Source: an uncultured Odoribacter sp. (lineage in GTDB: Bacteria > Bacteroidota > Bacteroidia > Bacteroidales > Marinifilaceae). From it: a stretch of DNA of 64,000 bases. The position numbers and the translations under genes were made by a program. Positions 1 through 9,725 of this stretch are shown piece after piece. The notes beneath the pieces were generated by a model. It was not told the origin of the DNA. It ran no database searches and was given only the letters and a program-made list of their open reading frames with translations. The stretch spans positions 1-64,000 of the forward strand of contig CAJUQA010000018.1 of assembly GCA_910588375.1 (NCBI GenBank), read 5' to 3'. Numbering within the stretch: the first letter of the stretch is position 1; each line of letters starts with the position of its first letter.

Positions 1-6
1 TGACGG

Positions 7-38
7 CAAAGATACATCAACCAACCATTCCCTCCAAA
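7..38 (-). promoter_or_regulatory. Promoter reading off the left edge
   Basis: On the minus strand a TTTG (35-38) is followed after 20 bases by TATCTTTG (7-14). This matches the Bacteroidetes primary-sigma consensus of TTTG, 19-20 bases, TAnnTTTG. It implies a gene divergent from hisS that lies outside the window. Confidence 0.6.
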
Positions 39-297
39 CATTTTGCCAACTTTTTCTAACCTTTTTCAAAAGAACTCTTTCAATGGAACTGAACCTAACG
101 TTCATCCCCTGAAAGCGGGTGCAAAAATAAATCAACTATTCTTTACATCCAAATATTTTTACCACTTTTTTTAAACAAATCATCCACCATAATACCAAAA
201 TTCAAACTAAATGAATGGAAAACAGAAGCTTAAAAAGAAAGAAAAAATACAAAAAGGAAGAATGGAAGAGCAATAAAAAGGCGATGGTATTTTTTTA

Positions 298-305
298 TAT
301 ATTTG
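298..305 (+). promoter_or_regulatory. Possible -7 box for hisS, in a gene-free leader
   Basis: TATATTTG fits the TAnnTTTG -7 element and lies about 38 bases before the hisS start. No TTTG is found at the expected -33 position, so the call is weak. Apart from this and the divergent promoter at 7-38, bases 1-342 are AT-rich and hold nothing else I can support. Confidence 0.35.
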
Positions 306-342
306 TAGGCGCAAGTATAACAACATTTATAAATAATAATAT

Positions 343-1704
343 ATGGCACAGACTCCTTCTATTCCCAAAGGGACAAGAGATTACTCACCTGAAATTATGG
401 TGAAACGCAATTATATTTTCGATACCATCAAAAGCGTATTCAAATTATACGGGTATATGCCTCTTGAAACGCCGGCTATGGAAAACTTATCGACCCTTAT
501 GGGAAAATACGGAGAAGAAGGTGACAAATTGCTTTTCAAAATTCTTAATTCCGGTGATTTCCTTTCCCACATTTCCGACTCGGAGTTAAGCGAAAAAAAC
601 AGTTTAAAACTAACAAATAACATCTCGGAAAAAGGTTTACGTTATGACCTGACAGTACCTTTCGCCCGTTTTGTTGTCCAACACCAATCCGAAATCACCT
701 TCCCATTTAAACGTTATCAAATACAGCCCGTATGGCGTGCCGACCGTCCTCAAAAGGGACGTTACCGGGAATTTTATCAATGTGACGTTGACGTTGTGGG
801 CAGTGATTCCCTGTTAAACGAAGTGGAACTCATTCAAATCGTGGACGAAGTATATCGACGTCTAAAATTGAGAGTACGTTTGCTCATCAACAATCGGAAA
901 GTCCTAGCCGGAATTGCCGAAACAATCGGTTATCCAGACAAACTCACAGATATTACCGTCGCCATCGACAAAATGGATAAAATCGGACTTGAAAACGTAA
1001 ATGCCGAATTGCGTGAAAAAGGACTGACAGAAGAGGCTATTTCCAAATTACAGCCGATTCTTAATTTGGGAGGCAGTAACGAAGAAAAACTGCAACAGTT
1101 ACGCACCGTTTTACAGGAAAGTCCGACCGGCTTAAAAGGTATAGAAGAACTGACCCGGGTTTTCTCTTATCTAAACCAAATGTCTCTTCAAACCGAAATA
1201 AAATTGGATCTCACATTAGCCCGGGGATTAAGTTATTACACAGGAGCCATATTTGAAGTGAAAGCGCTGAATGCCGAAATGGGCAGTATCACAGGCGGAG
1301 GCAGATATGATGACTTGACCGGAATTTTCGGTCTGAAAAATGTCTCCGGTGTCGGTATTTCCTTCGGAGCAGACCGGATTTTCGATGTCATGACACAACT
1401 GAATCTATTTCCGGAAGATGCCAATACCACTACCCGTATACTTTTCGTCAATTTCGGCGAAAAGGAAGAACAGTTCTGTCTCCCTCTCTTACACCAATTA
1501 CGTAACGAAGGTATCAATGCCGAAATCTACCCCGAAGCCGCTAAAATGAAAAAGCAAATGACATATGCTGACAGGAAAAAAATTCCTTTTGTTGCATTAG
1601 TCGGCGAAAATGAAATCAAAGAAGGCATCGTCAGTCTAAAAAACATGACCACCGGCGAACAGACCAATATAAAAACAACAGAATTAGCCACGCATTTAAA
1701 ATAA
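343..1704 (+). CDS. hisS: Histidyl-tRNA synthetase
   Basis: This cytoplasmic class II aminoacyl-tRNA synthetase charges tRNA-His with histidine using ATP. The start reads MAQTPSIPKGTRDYSP, the usual N-terminal motif of the family. Class II motif 2 (RPQKGRYREFYQ) begins near residue 135, and the histidine-binding and motif 3 region with GGGRYDDL and GADRI lies near residues 315-345. The C-terminal 90 residues form the anticodon-binding domain. At 453 residues the length is normal for Bacteroidetes. hutH follows after only 14 bases, so the two are probably co-transcribed. Confidence 0.97.
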   Translation: MAQTPSIPKGTRDYSPEIMVKRNYIFDTIKSVFKLYGYMPLETPAMENLSTLMGKYGEEGDKLLFKILNSGDFLSHISDSELSEKNSLKLTNNISEKGLRYDLTVPFARFVVQHQSEITFPFKRYQIQPVWRADRPQKGRYREFYQCDVDVVGSDSLLNEVELIQIVDEVYRRLKLRVRLLINNRKVLAGIAETIGYPDKLTDITVAIDKMDKIGLENVNAELREKGLTEEAISKLQPILNLGGSNEEKLQQLRTVLQESPTGLKGIEELTRVFSYLNQMSLQTEIKLDLTLARGLSYYTGAIFEVKALNAEMGSITGGGRYDDLTGIFGLKNVSGVGISFGADRIFDVMTQLNLFPEDANTTTRILFVNFGEKEEQFCLPLLHQLRNEGINAEIYPEAAKMKKQMTYADRKKIPFVALVGENEIKEGIVSLKNMTTGEQTNIKTTELATHLK

Positions 1705-1718
1705 AAAAACATACAACC

Positions 1719-3221
1719 ATGATACATTATATTTCTCCGGCCCCGCTAACGTTTGAAACCATCGACCGCATTTTAAAGGAGCATTATCAACTTGCCCTTT
1801 CGGAAGAAAGTAAAAAACTCATTCGGGATTGTAAAAACTATCTGGACCAGAAAATAGCCGCTTCCGACAAACCGTTGTACGGTATCACGACCGGATTCGG
1901 CTCTCTTTGCAAAATCAGTATTTCACCGGAAGACCTGAGCCAGTTGCAAGCCAATTTAGTCATGTCACATGCTTGCAGTATCGGCACCCCCATCAATCCG
2001 GCTATCGTGAAACTGATGCTTTTACTAAAAGCCCACGCCCTTTCTTTGGGTAAATCCGGCGTTCAACTGGCTACAGTCGAAAGAATCATCGACATGTTCA
2101 ATCACGATGTTCTGCCTGTAGTCAGGGAACTTGGTTCTCTCGGAGCCTCCGGCGACTTGGCGCCCTTAGCCAATTTGTTCCTGCCGTTAATCAATGAAGG
2201 AGAAGTATATTATAAAGGAGATATCCGACCGGCCGCCGAAGTCAATGCCGAACTTCACTGGCAACCCGTCACATTAGGAGCCAAAGAAGGACTGGCATTG
2301 CTGAACGGAACCCAATTCATGAGTTCCCACGCCGTCTACGCTCTACTCAAAGCATTCAACCTCTCAAAATACGCTGACATCATCGGTGCTATTTCTTTGG
2401 ACGCCTACGATGGTCGCATAGACCCGTTTCTGCCTCAAATCCACGCGGCACGTCCTCATCCGGGACAAATAGAAACCGCTAGAAACATCCGCACACTTTT
2501 GGAAGGTTCCGAATTCCAGAAAAAAGATAAAACCCGTGTACAAGACCCTTATTCTTTCAGATGCATACCTCAAGTACACGGCGCCGCCAAAGACACAATT
2601 CTGTACGTTGCCTCCGTTGTCGAACGTGAAATCAATTCCGTTACCGACAATCCGACAATCTTTATGGAAGACGACCTGATTATCTCCGGCGGTAATTTTC
2701 ACGGAGAGCCTTTAGCCATGGTACTGGACTTTCTGAGTATAGCCGTTGCCGAATTAGGAAGCATTTCCGAAAGACGTACCTACCGGCTGATTTCCGGAGA
2801 CAGAGGAAATATCCCTGAATTTTTGGTAGCCAATCCCGGTCTCAATTCAGGTTTTATGATTCCCCAATATGCCGCTGCCGCCATTGTAAGTAAGAACAAA
2901 CAACTTTGTACACCCTGCAGTGTCGATTCCATCCCTTCTTCCAATGAACAGGAAGACCACGTCAGTATGGGCGGCAATGCAGCCACAAAAACAGTACAAG
3001 TAATTGAAAATACCGAACGGATTCTGGCTATCGAATTAATGAATGCCGCACAGGCCATCGACTTGCAACGCCCCACCAGAACATCTCCCTATCTGGAAGA
3101 TTTTCTGAAAGAATTCAGGAGCGTTGTCCCGTTCAATCATACCGACCGGGTTATGTACAAAGACATTGACGCAGCCACCGAATTTCTGAAATGCGGGGAC
3201 TTCAAAAATTTCGAGGAATAA
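1719..3221 (+). CDS. hutH: Histidine ammonia-lyase
   Basis: The enzyme deaminates histidine to urocanate and ammonia, the first step of histidine breakdown. The MIO cofactor tripeptide Ala-Ser-Gly is at residues 143-145 within GASGDLAPLA. A Ser-His pair with the His at residue 84 matches the histidine-specific position of HutH; tyrosine and phenylalanine lyases differ there. The QEDHVSMG motif is also typical of HAL. At 500 residues it is full length. No hutU, hutI or ftcD lies nearby, and the gene sits 14 bases behind hisS, so it may balance histidine or urocanate rather than belong to a local hut operon. Confidence 0.93.
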   Translation: MIHYISPAPLTFETIDRILKEHYQLALSEESKKLIRDCKNYLDQKIAASDKPLYGITTGFGSLCKISISPEDLSQLQANLVMSHACSIGTPINPAIVKLMLLLKAHALSLGKSGVQLATVERIIDMFNHDVLPVVRELGSLGASGDLAPLANLFLPLINEGEVYYKGDIRPAAEVNAELHWQPVTLGAKEGLALLNGTQFMSSHAVYALLKAFNLSKYADIIGAISLDAYDGRIDPFLPQIHAARPHPGQIETARNIRTLLEGSEFQKKDKTRVQDPYSFRCIPQVHGAAKDTILYVASVVEREINSVTDNPTIFMEDDLIISGGNFHGEPLAMVLDFLSIAVAELGSISERRTYRLISGDRGNIPEFLVANPGLNSGFMIPQYAAAAIVSKNKQLCTPCSVDSIPSSNEQEDHVSMGGNAATKTVQVIENTERILAIELMNAAQAIDLQRPTRTSPYLEDFLKEFRSVVPFNHTDRVMYKDIDAATEFLKCGDFKNFEE

Positions 3222-3250
3222 CCTCTTTTTCCTTTCCTGATACCCCATAA

Positions 3251-3283
3251 AAAACGGAAGGTGAAATAATCACCTTCCGTTTT
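3251..3283. terminator. Bidirectional terminator between hutH and the response regulator gene
   Basis: A perfect 14-bp inverted repeat (3251-3264 and 3270-3283) has a 5-base loop. It begins with an A run and ends in a T run, so it can stop transcription from both convergent genes. Confidence 0.9.
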
Positions 3284-3287
3284 TTCA

Positions 3288-3977
3288 TCACTCTTCTATA
3301 ATCAACCGGAATCCGGAACCGTGTATATTATCTATCTTTATCTTTTCATCGTCCTTAAAATATTTCCTCAATTTTGTAATATACACATCCATACTCCTGG
3401 CGGTAAAATAATCGTTTGTTCCCCAGATTTCAGTCAATGCCTTATCCCTAAGCAACAAATGATCCCTGTATTTATACAGCAATTCCAGCAAATGGGCCTC
3501 TTTGGGAGTTAATTTAATCACCTGGTCATTCTTCGAAATCGTGCGCAATTCCGTATTAAAAAGGTATTGACCGATTTGTATATACCGGGGTTTGAGCTCT
3601 TCTGTTTCCCCCTCACACCGACTCAGTATCGCCTTAATTTTCAATATCAGCAATTCCGAATCGAACGGTTTGATAATATAATCGTCAGCTCCTATTTCAT
3701 AACCGAGCTTCATATCTTCTTTCAAACTCTTGGCTGTTATATACACAAAAGGGACTCCAGGAGCAATCTCCCTAATTTTCTTTCCCAAGGTAAAACCATC
3801 CATCTGCGGCATCATCACATCCAGCAAACAAAGGTCATAGCGGTCTTTCCGAAAAGCTTCCAACCCCTCATTGCCATTCACACATAACATCACATCATAA
3901 TCGGACAATTCCAGATAAGATTTCAATACCGACCCGAAACAAGGATCATCCTCCACTAATAAAATTTTATGCGCCAT
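3288..3977 (-). CDS. OmpR-family DNA-binding response regulator
   Basis: This is a two-component response regulator of 229 residues. The receiver domain (about 1-120) has the acidic pair D10/D11, the phospho-acceptor D53 in LLDVMMPQMDG, a Thr at 81 and the conserved Lys near 103 in IIKPF. A winged-helix effector domain follows (about 130-227), with the typical LTPKEAHLLELL helix. It lies 41 bases downstream of the sensor kinase gene on the same strand and is the obvious partner. It resembles RprY of Bacteroides, but orthology is not proven. Confidence 0.92.
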   Translation of the reverse strand: MAHKILLVEDDPCFGSVLKSYLELSDYDVMLCVNGNEGLEAFRKDRYDLCLLDVMMPQMDGFTLGKKIREIAPGVPFVYITAKSLKEDMKLGYEIGADDYIIKPFDSELLILKIKAILSRCEGETEELKPRYIQIGQYLFNTELRTISKNDQVIKLTPKEAHLLELLYKYRDHLLLRDKALTEIWGTNDYFTARSMDVYITKLRKYFKDDEKIKIDNIHGSGFRLIIEE

Positions 3978-4018
3978 ACTCTGTATAATTAAAATAACAC
4001 CCTCTATTACATACGCCG

Positions 4019-5581
4019 TTAAAAAATAAGCTCTATCAACGTACCTTTATATTTTTTTGACACCAGCCTCACCGTTCCGCCATGCAATTCCACGATAGAT
4101 TTCACATAACTCAGTCCCAAGCCGAAGCCTTTGACATTATGCAGATTGCCTGTTGTCACGCGATAAAAACGGTGAAATACTTTCTTCTGTGCCTCCCGGG
4201 AAATACCGATGCCCTGATCCCGCACTCCCACCACAAACTGACGCCCTTCTTTCCGGGTATAAACATCAATGACCGGTGCCTTCTCAGAATATTTGACGGC
4301 ATTGTCCAGCAAATTGCATACGACATTCATCATATGCACCTCATCCGCCACCAAAACAAAATCGGGGGCATTCAACTCCAGCTTCAACACACCTCCGGCA
4401 TTTTGTACCTGCAATAAAAACGTAGCTGCCGCCTCTTCTATCAATTCATTCATATCCACCTCCGTTTTATTCAGAGGCAACTCCCTTCGGTCCAGTTTCG
4501 CCTGTTGCAAAATACGCTCCACATATACATTCATCCGTTCATTTTCACTCCGGATCATATCGTTAAATTTCAACAGCTGTTCCTGATCTGCCAACACTTT
4601 CTCTTTCGTAATGGCGGATGTTGCCAATGAAATCGTAGCGATGGGAGTCTTAAACTCATGGGTCATATTATTAATAAAATCATTTTTTATCACAGACAGC
4701 TTCTGCTGCCGCATAATTACCACGATGGTCACCACAAAAACAAACAACAATCCGAAAATACAAAAACCGGAAGCCAGCAACAGCCACCCCATATTCCCTA
4801 CAATAACCGACTGCACGGAATCGAAACTGACACCCAGATAATAATCCTTGGGAATATAATCATTAGGAAACAATGGCACATAATAGAAATTATGCACCTC
4901 CTTATTTTTTACCTTCTCCAAAACATTTTCTTTGGTAAGTACCTCATAAGAAAACGGGACATCTATTTTATTCTCATAAAAATAGAGCTTAAGCAATTGA
5001 GGTAAATCCACCTGCGTCAGTCTCTGTCTCAGGGAGGCATGTTGCAAATCCTTTTCCCGCATCAGGCGAATTGTCAACTCCCGCACCTTATCCGTCATCA
5101 CCTCATAAGAAGCGGAACTTGAGGCTGACGCCTGGTCAATCAACTCCATCGAATTGATAGCCTGCACCATCAACTCCTGGTTCACCATTTTTTCCGTACC
5201 CTTCCTGTCAGGGAACAGATTTTGTACCGACAAATAAGTAATGCCACTTTTCCGTTTCGTCCCGTTCCCTTCCTGCGAGACATCAAACATATAAGTCGTA
5301 GTCGTTCCCTTCTGCCGGGGAGTCACCGATGTAATCACCCGGTTGTAACTCACATTGTTCGCCATTTGTACCTGCAACTCCATGCGGTTCACATAGCTCA
5401 CGTAATTCATCTCCTCCACCCGGTTAATCACCCGGTTCAGGACATCATACACCCTGGAAGAAAAGCGATCCCGCTGCTCTTCAAAGGCATGCTTTATCCA
5501 CAGCCATTGTACCACGACAACCGCCGAAAAAGCAAGAAGCATAAATGCCAGCAATATCCGGATGATTACTTTTTTTATCAT
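4019..5581 (-). CDS. Membrane sensor histidine kinase
   Basis: This 520-residue histidine kinase has a first membrane segment at about residues 7-28, a periplasmic sensor region of about 235 residues with no domain I recognise, and a second membrane segment at about 265-292. The dimerisation and phosphoacceptor box follows, with His308 in NNMTHEFKTP. The ATPase domain shows the N box (NLLDNAVKYS), G1 (RDQGIGIS) and G2 (GFGLGLSYVK). The gene sits between a DUF4369 lipoprotein gene and its response regulator, which suggests that it senses an envelope or redox condition. That reading is inference. Confidence 0.92.
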   Translation of the reverse strand: MIKKVIIRILLAFMLLAFSAVVVVQWLWIKHAFEEQRDRFSSRVYDVLNRVINRVEEMNYVSYVNRMELQVQMANNVSYNRVITSVTPRQKGTTTTYMFDVSQEGNGTKRKSGITYLSVQNLFPDRKGTEKMVNQELMVQAINSMELIDQASASSSASYEVMTDKVRELTIRLMREKDLQHASLRQRLTQVDLPQLLKLYFYENKIDVPFSYEVLTKENVLEKVKNKEVHNFYYVPLFPNDYIPKDYYLGVSFDSVQSVIVGNMGWLLLASGFCIFGLLFVFVVTIVVIMRQQKLSVIKNDFINNMTHEFKTPIATISLATSAITKEKVLADQEQLLKFNDMIRSENERMNVYVERILQQAKLDRRELPLNKTEVDMNELIEEAAATFLLQVQNAGGVLKLELNAPDFVLVADEVHMMNVVCNLLDNAVKYSEKAPVIDVYTRKEGRQFVVGVRDQGIGISREAQKKVFHRFYRVTTGNLHNVKGFGLGLSYVKSIVELHGGTVRLVSKKYKGTLIELIF

Positions 5582-5632
5582 AGACTATTTCTCCGAAAGA
5601 GAAAAAACACCGTCCTTTTGACGGCTTGTATC

Positions 5633-6307
5633 TCATTGCAGCTTATTCTCCAAAACTTTATAGAGATTGCTGTTCTTATTTTCAATATTCAACTCACGAA
5701 ACAATTGTCTTTGTACCTGCACACTGTCCTTCAATTCCTCCTCTATCAGCACCAGCGACAATTCATGTGACAAATTGGCCCGAATCAGCTTTTTAATATA
5801 GGCATCCCGGTAATGTTCATAATGTCCTTTCAACGTAATCAAGCGGGCCAGTCTCTTTTCGTCGCTGCTCGTACGTTTCCTTCTTCCGACCATTTTACTG
5901 ATAGACCAATCTATTTCTTCCAAAGGTATCTGGTAATTTTCCCTTAAAAACCGCTTGAGTACGGCATACTCCTCTTCAAGTTTTCCTCCGCTTACCACAA
6001 CGCTATCGTTTTTCAGTGTCCCGTCTACACGCATTCCCTCTTTTTGATCCAAAATAAACTCAATGACCCGTCTTCCCTCCGCTTCTATCCAGACTTTTGC
6101 CGGTATATTCAATGCGGGAATCTTCCATTCCACCTTTCCCGCCTGTATCTGCCCGGCAATACTCAGCGTATCCGCCAAAGAGGGCATAACGGTCAAAAGC
6201 CTCATTTCCCCCTGCAAGTCCGCAAACTCACCCTCCACTTTTATCTCATCGCTGCCGCAGCCCTGCAAGAAAACAAAGAAACCGATTCCTAACCACAACC
6301 TGCTCAT
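5633..6307 (-). CDS. DUF4369-type lipoprotein
   Basis: The start at 6307 is preferred over an upstream ATG at 6352. It gives a classic lipoprotein signal (MSRLWLGIGFFVFLQGC, Cys17) and has a purine-rich ACGGGG sequence just upstream. The N-terminal 110 mature residues fit the DUF4369 pattern, a beta-rich domain often found at the front of TlpA/ResA-like proteins in Bacteroidetes. The remainder is charged and helical, and no thioredoxin domain follows. It is encoded between the TlpA-like lipoprotein and the sensor kinase and is probably co-transcribed with both. Its function is unknown. Confidence 0.75.
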   Translation of the reverse strand: MSRLWLGIGFFVFLQGCGSDEIKVEGEFADLQGEMRLLTVMPSLADTLSIAGQIQAGKVEWKIPALNIPAKVWIEAEGRRVIEFILDQKEGMRVDGTLKNDSVVVSGGKLEEEYAVLKRFLRENYQIPLEEIDWSISKMVGRRKRTSSDEKRLARLITLKGHYEHYRDAYIKKLIRANLSHELSLVLIEEELKDSVQVQRQLFRELNIENKNSNLYKVLENKLQ

Positions 6308-6401
6308 ACCCCGTAGGCTTTCATATACTTTATCAAACTGAAACACGGACATTTAAAAATATAACAAAAAATTAAAATTTCATAACTTTCCGGAACAAAT
6401 A

Positions 6402-7775
6402 TCAATTCGTTCCACCCTTTCTCCCGACATAACCAGCCAAACAGGTATCAATCATTTTTCCCGACGGACGGGGCGCATTGGCATCCAGAATCCGTCCATC
6501 CGGACCCAGCAGGATAAAACGCGGAATACTGATAACGATATAATCCGACCGGAATCTGGTGTTCTCATCCCAAAGAACCTGAAGGCCTGCATACTTTTTC
6601 TGTTCCATTACCTCTTTCCAATTGCCTCCCTCCTTTCCACTGTCAATAGACACCGCCAAAAAAGAAATATTCCGTCCCCGATACTTCTTTTCCAATTCCG
6701 CCAGATAAGGCAACTCTTTTTTACAAGGCATACACCAGGACGCCCACACCATAAGATATACATAACGTCCCCGATATGCCTCCAACGTCCTCTCCTTCCC
6801 ATCTCTATCCTTCAGTACAAAAGCCGGAGCCTCCTTCCCGGGCTCCAAACGTTCCCACCGCCTCTGCATTTCATTAATAGCCTCCCGCTTCTCCGGATCC
6901 GAACATTCCTTTCTGAAAACGCCCAACATATACTCCGCCCCCTTCAACCCGTTGTTTTCCCATACATACCTGTAAATCATTTCCGACAGCAGAAAATCAC
7001 GTATTTCCTTATTCTGAAAATGTTCCAAAACATAATCCACCAGACCGTCCGGATAATTCCGCCGGTCATTCGACTGAAATCCATTCTGGGAATACACATA
7101 ACCCAATAAAAATTTCCGATAAGTTTTCGTCACAAACAATTCTTCCGCCGAAACCGGAAAAGAAGCCAGAAAATCCTGTAAAGCCTTCCCCGCCCGATAA
7201 GCGGTATCGGAGGTAAACTGCCTGTGATATAAAGGATAAAACACCGCCTTTTCCCCAACGGAAAAACGGATACGCTGTTCCTCCAAGCGGGTAAAAGCTT
7301 TATTGAAATTTTTAGCTCTCAAAAGCTGAATTCTTTCCTCGATACAATTTTCCATCTTTCCGACAAACTCTTCCTCTCCCAGCAGATAATCGTCCTTGTT
7401 GACAAACGTCATCATTTCCTGTTCTTTCAGATAGGTATTGATACCGCCCAACGCCCCTTTGCAAACCAAAGCCCCTTGCATATTGGCACGATTGGTATAA
7501 ATTTCAATATCTTCCCCCGGACATAGGAAAAGATCCACGGAGTTTGGCATCAACGAAGCATACACCGCTTTTTTCAGGTCAATTTTTCCGGAAAAAAAAT
7601 GATTCTCATCCAGCGGAAAAGTATACACACTATCTTTCACCCAGATAGCCACAATAGAATCGCCGTTTTCAATCCTGCCGCTAACCAATACAAAATCCTG
7701 CCGGTTGCACGCAAACAAGGTCAACAAAACAAACAGTCCCCAACAATATATTCTTTTCAATTCCATTCCGTTCAT
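6402..7775 (-). CDS. TlpA/ResA-like thioredoxin-fold lipoprotein with DUF4369-like N-terminus
   Basis: This is a periplasmic disulphide reductase-like lipoprotein of 457 residues. A lipoprotein signal ends at Cys23 (LLTLFAC). A DUF4369-like domain is followed by a helical middle region. The C-terminal thioredoxin fold (about 315-450) carries the redox motif WCMPC with Cys348 and Cys351, and a cis-Pro region (SIPRFILLG). A second ATG three codons in (7766) is also possible. It is the first gene of the leftward set that ends with the kinase and regulator, so those may report on cell-envelope redox state (inference). Confidence 0.88.
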   Translation of the reverse strand: MNGMELKRIYCWGLFVLLTLFACNRQDFVLVSGRIENGDSIVAIWVKDSVYTFPLDENHFFSGKIDLKKAVYASLMPNSVDLFLCPGEDIEIYTNRANMQGALVCKGALGGINTYLKEQEMMTFVNKDDYLLGEEEFVGKMENCIEERIQLLRAKNFNKAFTRLEEQRIRFSVGEKAVFYPLYHRQFTSDTAYRAGKALQDFLASFPVSAEELFVTKTYRKFLLGYVYSQNGFQSNDRRNYPDGLVDYVLEHFQNKEIRDFLLSEMIYRYVWENNGLKGAEYMLGVFRKECSDPEKREAINEMQRRWERLEPGKEAPAFVLKDRDGKERTLEAYRGRYVYLMVWASWCMPCKKELPYLAELEKKYRGRNISFLAVSIDSGKEGGNWKEVMEQKKYAGLQVLWDENTRFRSDYIVISIPRFILLGPDGRILDANAPRPSGKMIDTCLAGYVGRKGGTN

Positions 7776-7827
7776 TCCGACACATTCTTATTCCTACCGC
7801 AACAAAGCCGCCACAACCTGTTTTATA

Positions 7828-7835
7828 CAAAAATA
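7828..7835 (-). promoter_or_regulatory. Possible -7 box for the TlpA-like operon
   Basis: Read on the minus strand this is TATTTTTG, matching TAnnTTTG, about 53 bases before the gene start. The -33 element is not clear. Confidence 0.4.
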
Positions 7836-7900
7836 CGGAAAGGGATTCTGATTCCGTGTTAAAAAAAACCTAATAAATTCCCGTTCCGTTTTTTCCACAT

Positions 7901-7934
7901 AAAAAAAGGGCGGCCTTCAACAGACCGCCCTTTT
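7901..7934 (-). terminator. Terminator of the OmpA/TPR lipoprotein gene
   Basis: The GGGCGG...CCGCCC stem (7908-7913 and 7925-7930) is followed on the minus strand by seven T residues. It lies about 20 bases past the stop codon of the gene that begins at 9674. Confidence 0.9.
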
Positions 7935-7952
7935 GATAGTTTTATTTACAGC

Positions 7953-9674
7953 TTACTGTACGATAGCTTTGAAATCCGGATTTTCGAAATATTTCACGAA
8001 TTCAATATCCGTAGCAGCCAATTTTTTCATAGAAGCATCCTTACCGCATGCATCTTTCAAATTAGAGAATACTACCGTTGAATCGTTATTTCTTGCACCG
8101 ATAACAGCTTTCAAGTAAGAAGCCAGAGCAGAATTGTCTTTACCGTCTTCCAATTTCTTCATGGCAACGCTCGTGTTACCAGCCAGCAAGTTAGCCAAAG
8201 CTGCGTTTACGCAATCGCATTTACCGAAATAGTTAACGGCATCTTTGTAGTTACCTTTTATGATGGCAACGATACCTTTGTTATAGTTCACCTCATTTCC
8301 AGCTCCCGTTGCAGCACCGAACAATACTTCAGCTTCCTTCACATTACCGTTTTTCAATTCAACGGCACCCAAGTTGTTTTTCACAATCTTGTTGTTTGAA
8401 GACAACGCATTGGCTTTTTCGAAATCAGCTTTAGCCTGAGCCACTTTACCCATTTCGAACAGAATCATACCTGCATCGTTGAAGCCTCTCCAGTCATTCG
8501 GATACTGAGACATAGCCGTTTCATAAACAGCCAGTTTGTCGGTATTGTTATCAAACAAAGTAGCGGCATAAAGCAATTCTTCCACATTCAATTCGGAAGG
8601 ATTGGATTTAGCCAACGTTCTGATCTCTTCGTCGCTCTTACCGATGCGTTCAGCATTCACAACAAATTTAGAACGTCTCAGTTTCGGCAGAATCTGATCA
8701 GCGATTACAGAATAAGCAGAAGCGATATTCTTGATTTCTCTTTCTCTCACTTCCGGATCAGAGTGCATAGACAACACGCGGAGGATCAATTCTTTGTCGC
8801 GGATGCTTGAAGCTTCCATTGCTTTCTTGAAACCTTCCCAGTCTTCTGCAACGACATACTTTTTAAAGAAATCCAGATCTTTATATTCCTCTACCTTATT
8901 TTTCTTCATATTCTTCTTTAAGAAATCGGTAGCAGAACCTTCACGCTTGTTAGCCAATCTGTCATTCCAGTTGTAGGTTCCGTCCGGAGAAGCATATGAC
9001 TGAATTTCCACATTTTTCAATTTCACATTCTCGTCAGCTTTCGCATCTTTCAGGAATTTCTCCATGGCTTGGATTTCTTCCGATTTCACCTGGTTGTTTC
9101 TAACCTGTGCGGAATTAATCAGATAATAGATAGCAGACTCGTTCTGTTCCGGAGTAATGCGTTCGAAAGCATCTTTTCCCAACACAACAGCCGGCTCATT
9201 ATTTACCAAAGTAGCCGTAGCCACAATTCCGTCCGCAATTTTCACCGGGTCAAAATCCACGCTCTTAACGCCTTTGGCAGCCTGAACTTTCACTACCAAC
9301 TCGGAAATTCTCATGGCATCTTCATAAGGAACTTTTCCGGTATAAGAAATCGTTTTTCCGGTTTCATAAGGAACTACCGTGTTATTTCCCTGAACGTTTT
9401 CGCCTTGAAGAGTTTTAGCTTCGAAAGCTTTTTCGCCTCCCTCGTATTTCAATACAGGAGTGGCCACAATAGTAACATTTTTGTTGAAGAATTTCGGAGG
9501 AATCGTTACGTCGATTTTCACATCAACCATCTCTCCTTTTTCTTCCAGAACTTCCGGGGTCACATTGTATTTCAATTCTCCGGCTCTCTTCTTCATCTTA
9601 TTCAGAGGAGAACAGGATGCCACCACAAGCCCTGCCAACGCTAAAGTTGTAACTACGCTAAATGTCCGTTTCAT
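7953..9674 (-). CDS. Lipoprotein with OmpA-like and TPR domains
   Basis: The 573-residue protein has a lipoprotein signal ending at Cys21 (LVVASC). A beta-rich N-terminal region follows. An OmpA-C-like segment at about residues 185-270 carries VEIQSYASPDGTYNWNDRLA and NKREGSA, which resembles peptidoglycan-binding OmpA domains. Tetratricopeptide-like repeats fill about 370-560 (for example WRGFNDAGMILFEMGKVAQA). This architecture is common in Bacteroidales outer-membrane lipoproteins, where it probably anchors or scaffolds the envelope. It is a single-gene unit with its own strong terminator, and codon use looks like that of a well-expressed gene. Confidence 0.85.
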   Translation of the reverse strand: MKRTFSVVTTLALAGLVVASCSPLNKMKKRAGELKYNVTPEVLEEKGEMVDVKIDVTIPPKFFNKNVTIVATPVLKYEGGEKAFEAKTLQGENVQGNNTVVPYETGKTISYTGKVPYEDAMRISELVVKVQAAKGVKSVDFDPVKIADGIVATATLVNNEPAVVLGKDAFERITPEQNESAIYYLINSAQVRNNQVKSEEIQAMEKFLKDAKADENVKLKNVEIQSYASPDGTYNWNDRLANKREGSATDFLKKNMKKNKVEEYKDLDFFKKYVVAEDWEGFKKAMEASSIRDKELILRVLSMHSDPEVREREIKNIASAYSVIADQILPKLRRSKFVVNAERIGKSDEEIRTLAKSNPSELNVEELLYAATLFDNNTDKLAVYETAMSQYPNDWRGFNDAGMILFEMGKVAQAKADFEKANALSSNNKIVKNNLGAVELKNGNVKEAEVLFGAATGAGNEVNYNKGIVAIIKGNYKDAVNYFGKCDCVNAALANLLAGNTSVAMKKLEDGKDNSALASYLKAVIGARNNDSTVVFSNLKDACGKDASMKKLAATDIEFVKYFENPDFKAIVQ

Positions 9675-9725
9675 AATTGTTTATAAATTTATTCTATAAT
9701 ATTAATTAGTCTCTTATTTGGGAAG

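Noticed and set aside
215..403. 62-codon frame upstream of hisS
   Set aside because: It overlaps the hisS start by about 60 bases, is made of simple Lys-rich and hydrophobic runs, and covers a possible hisS promoter.
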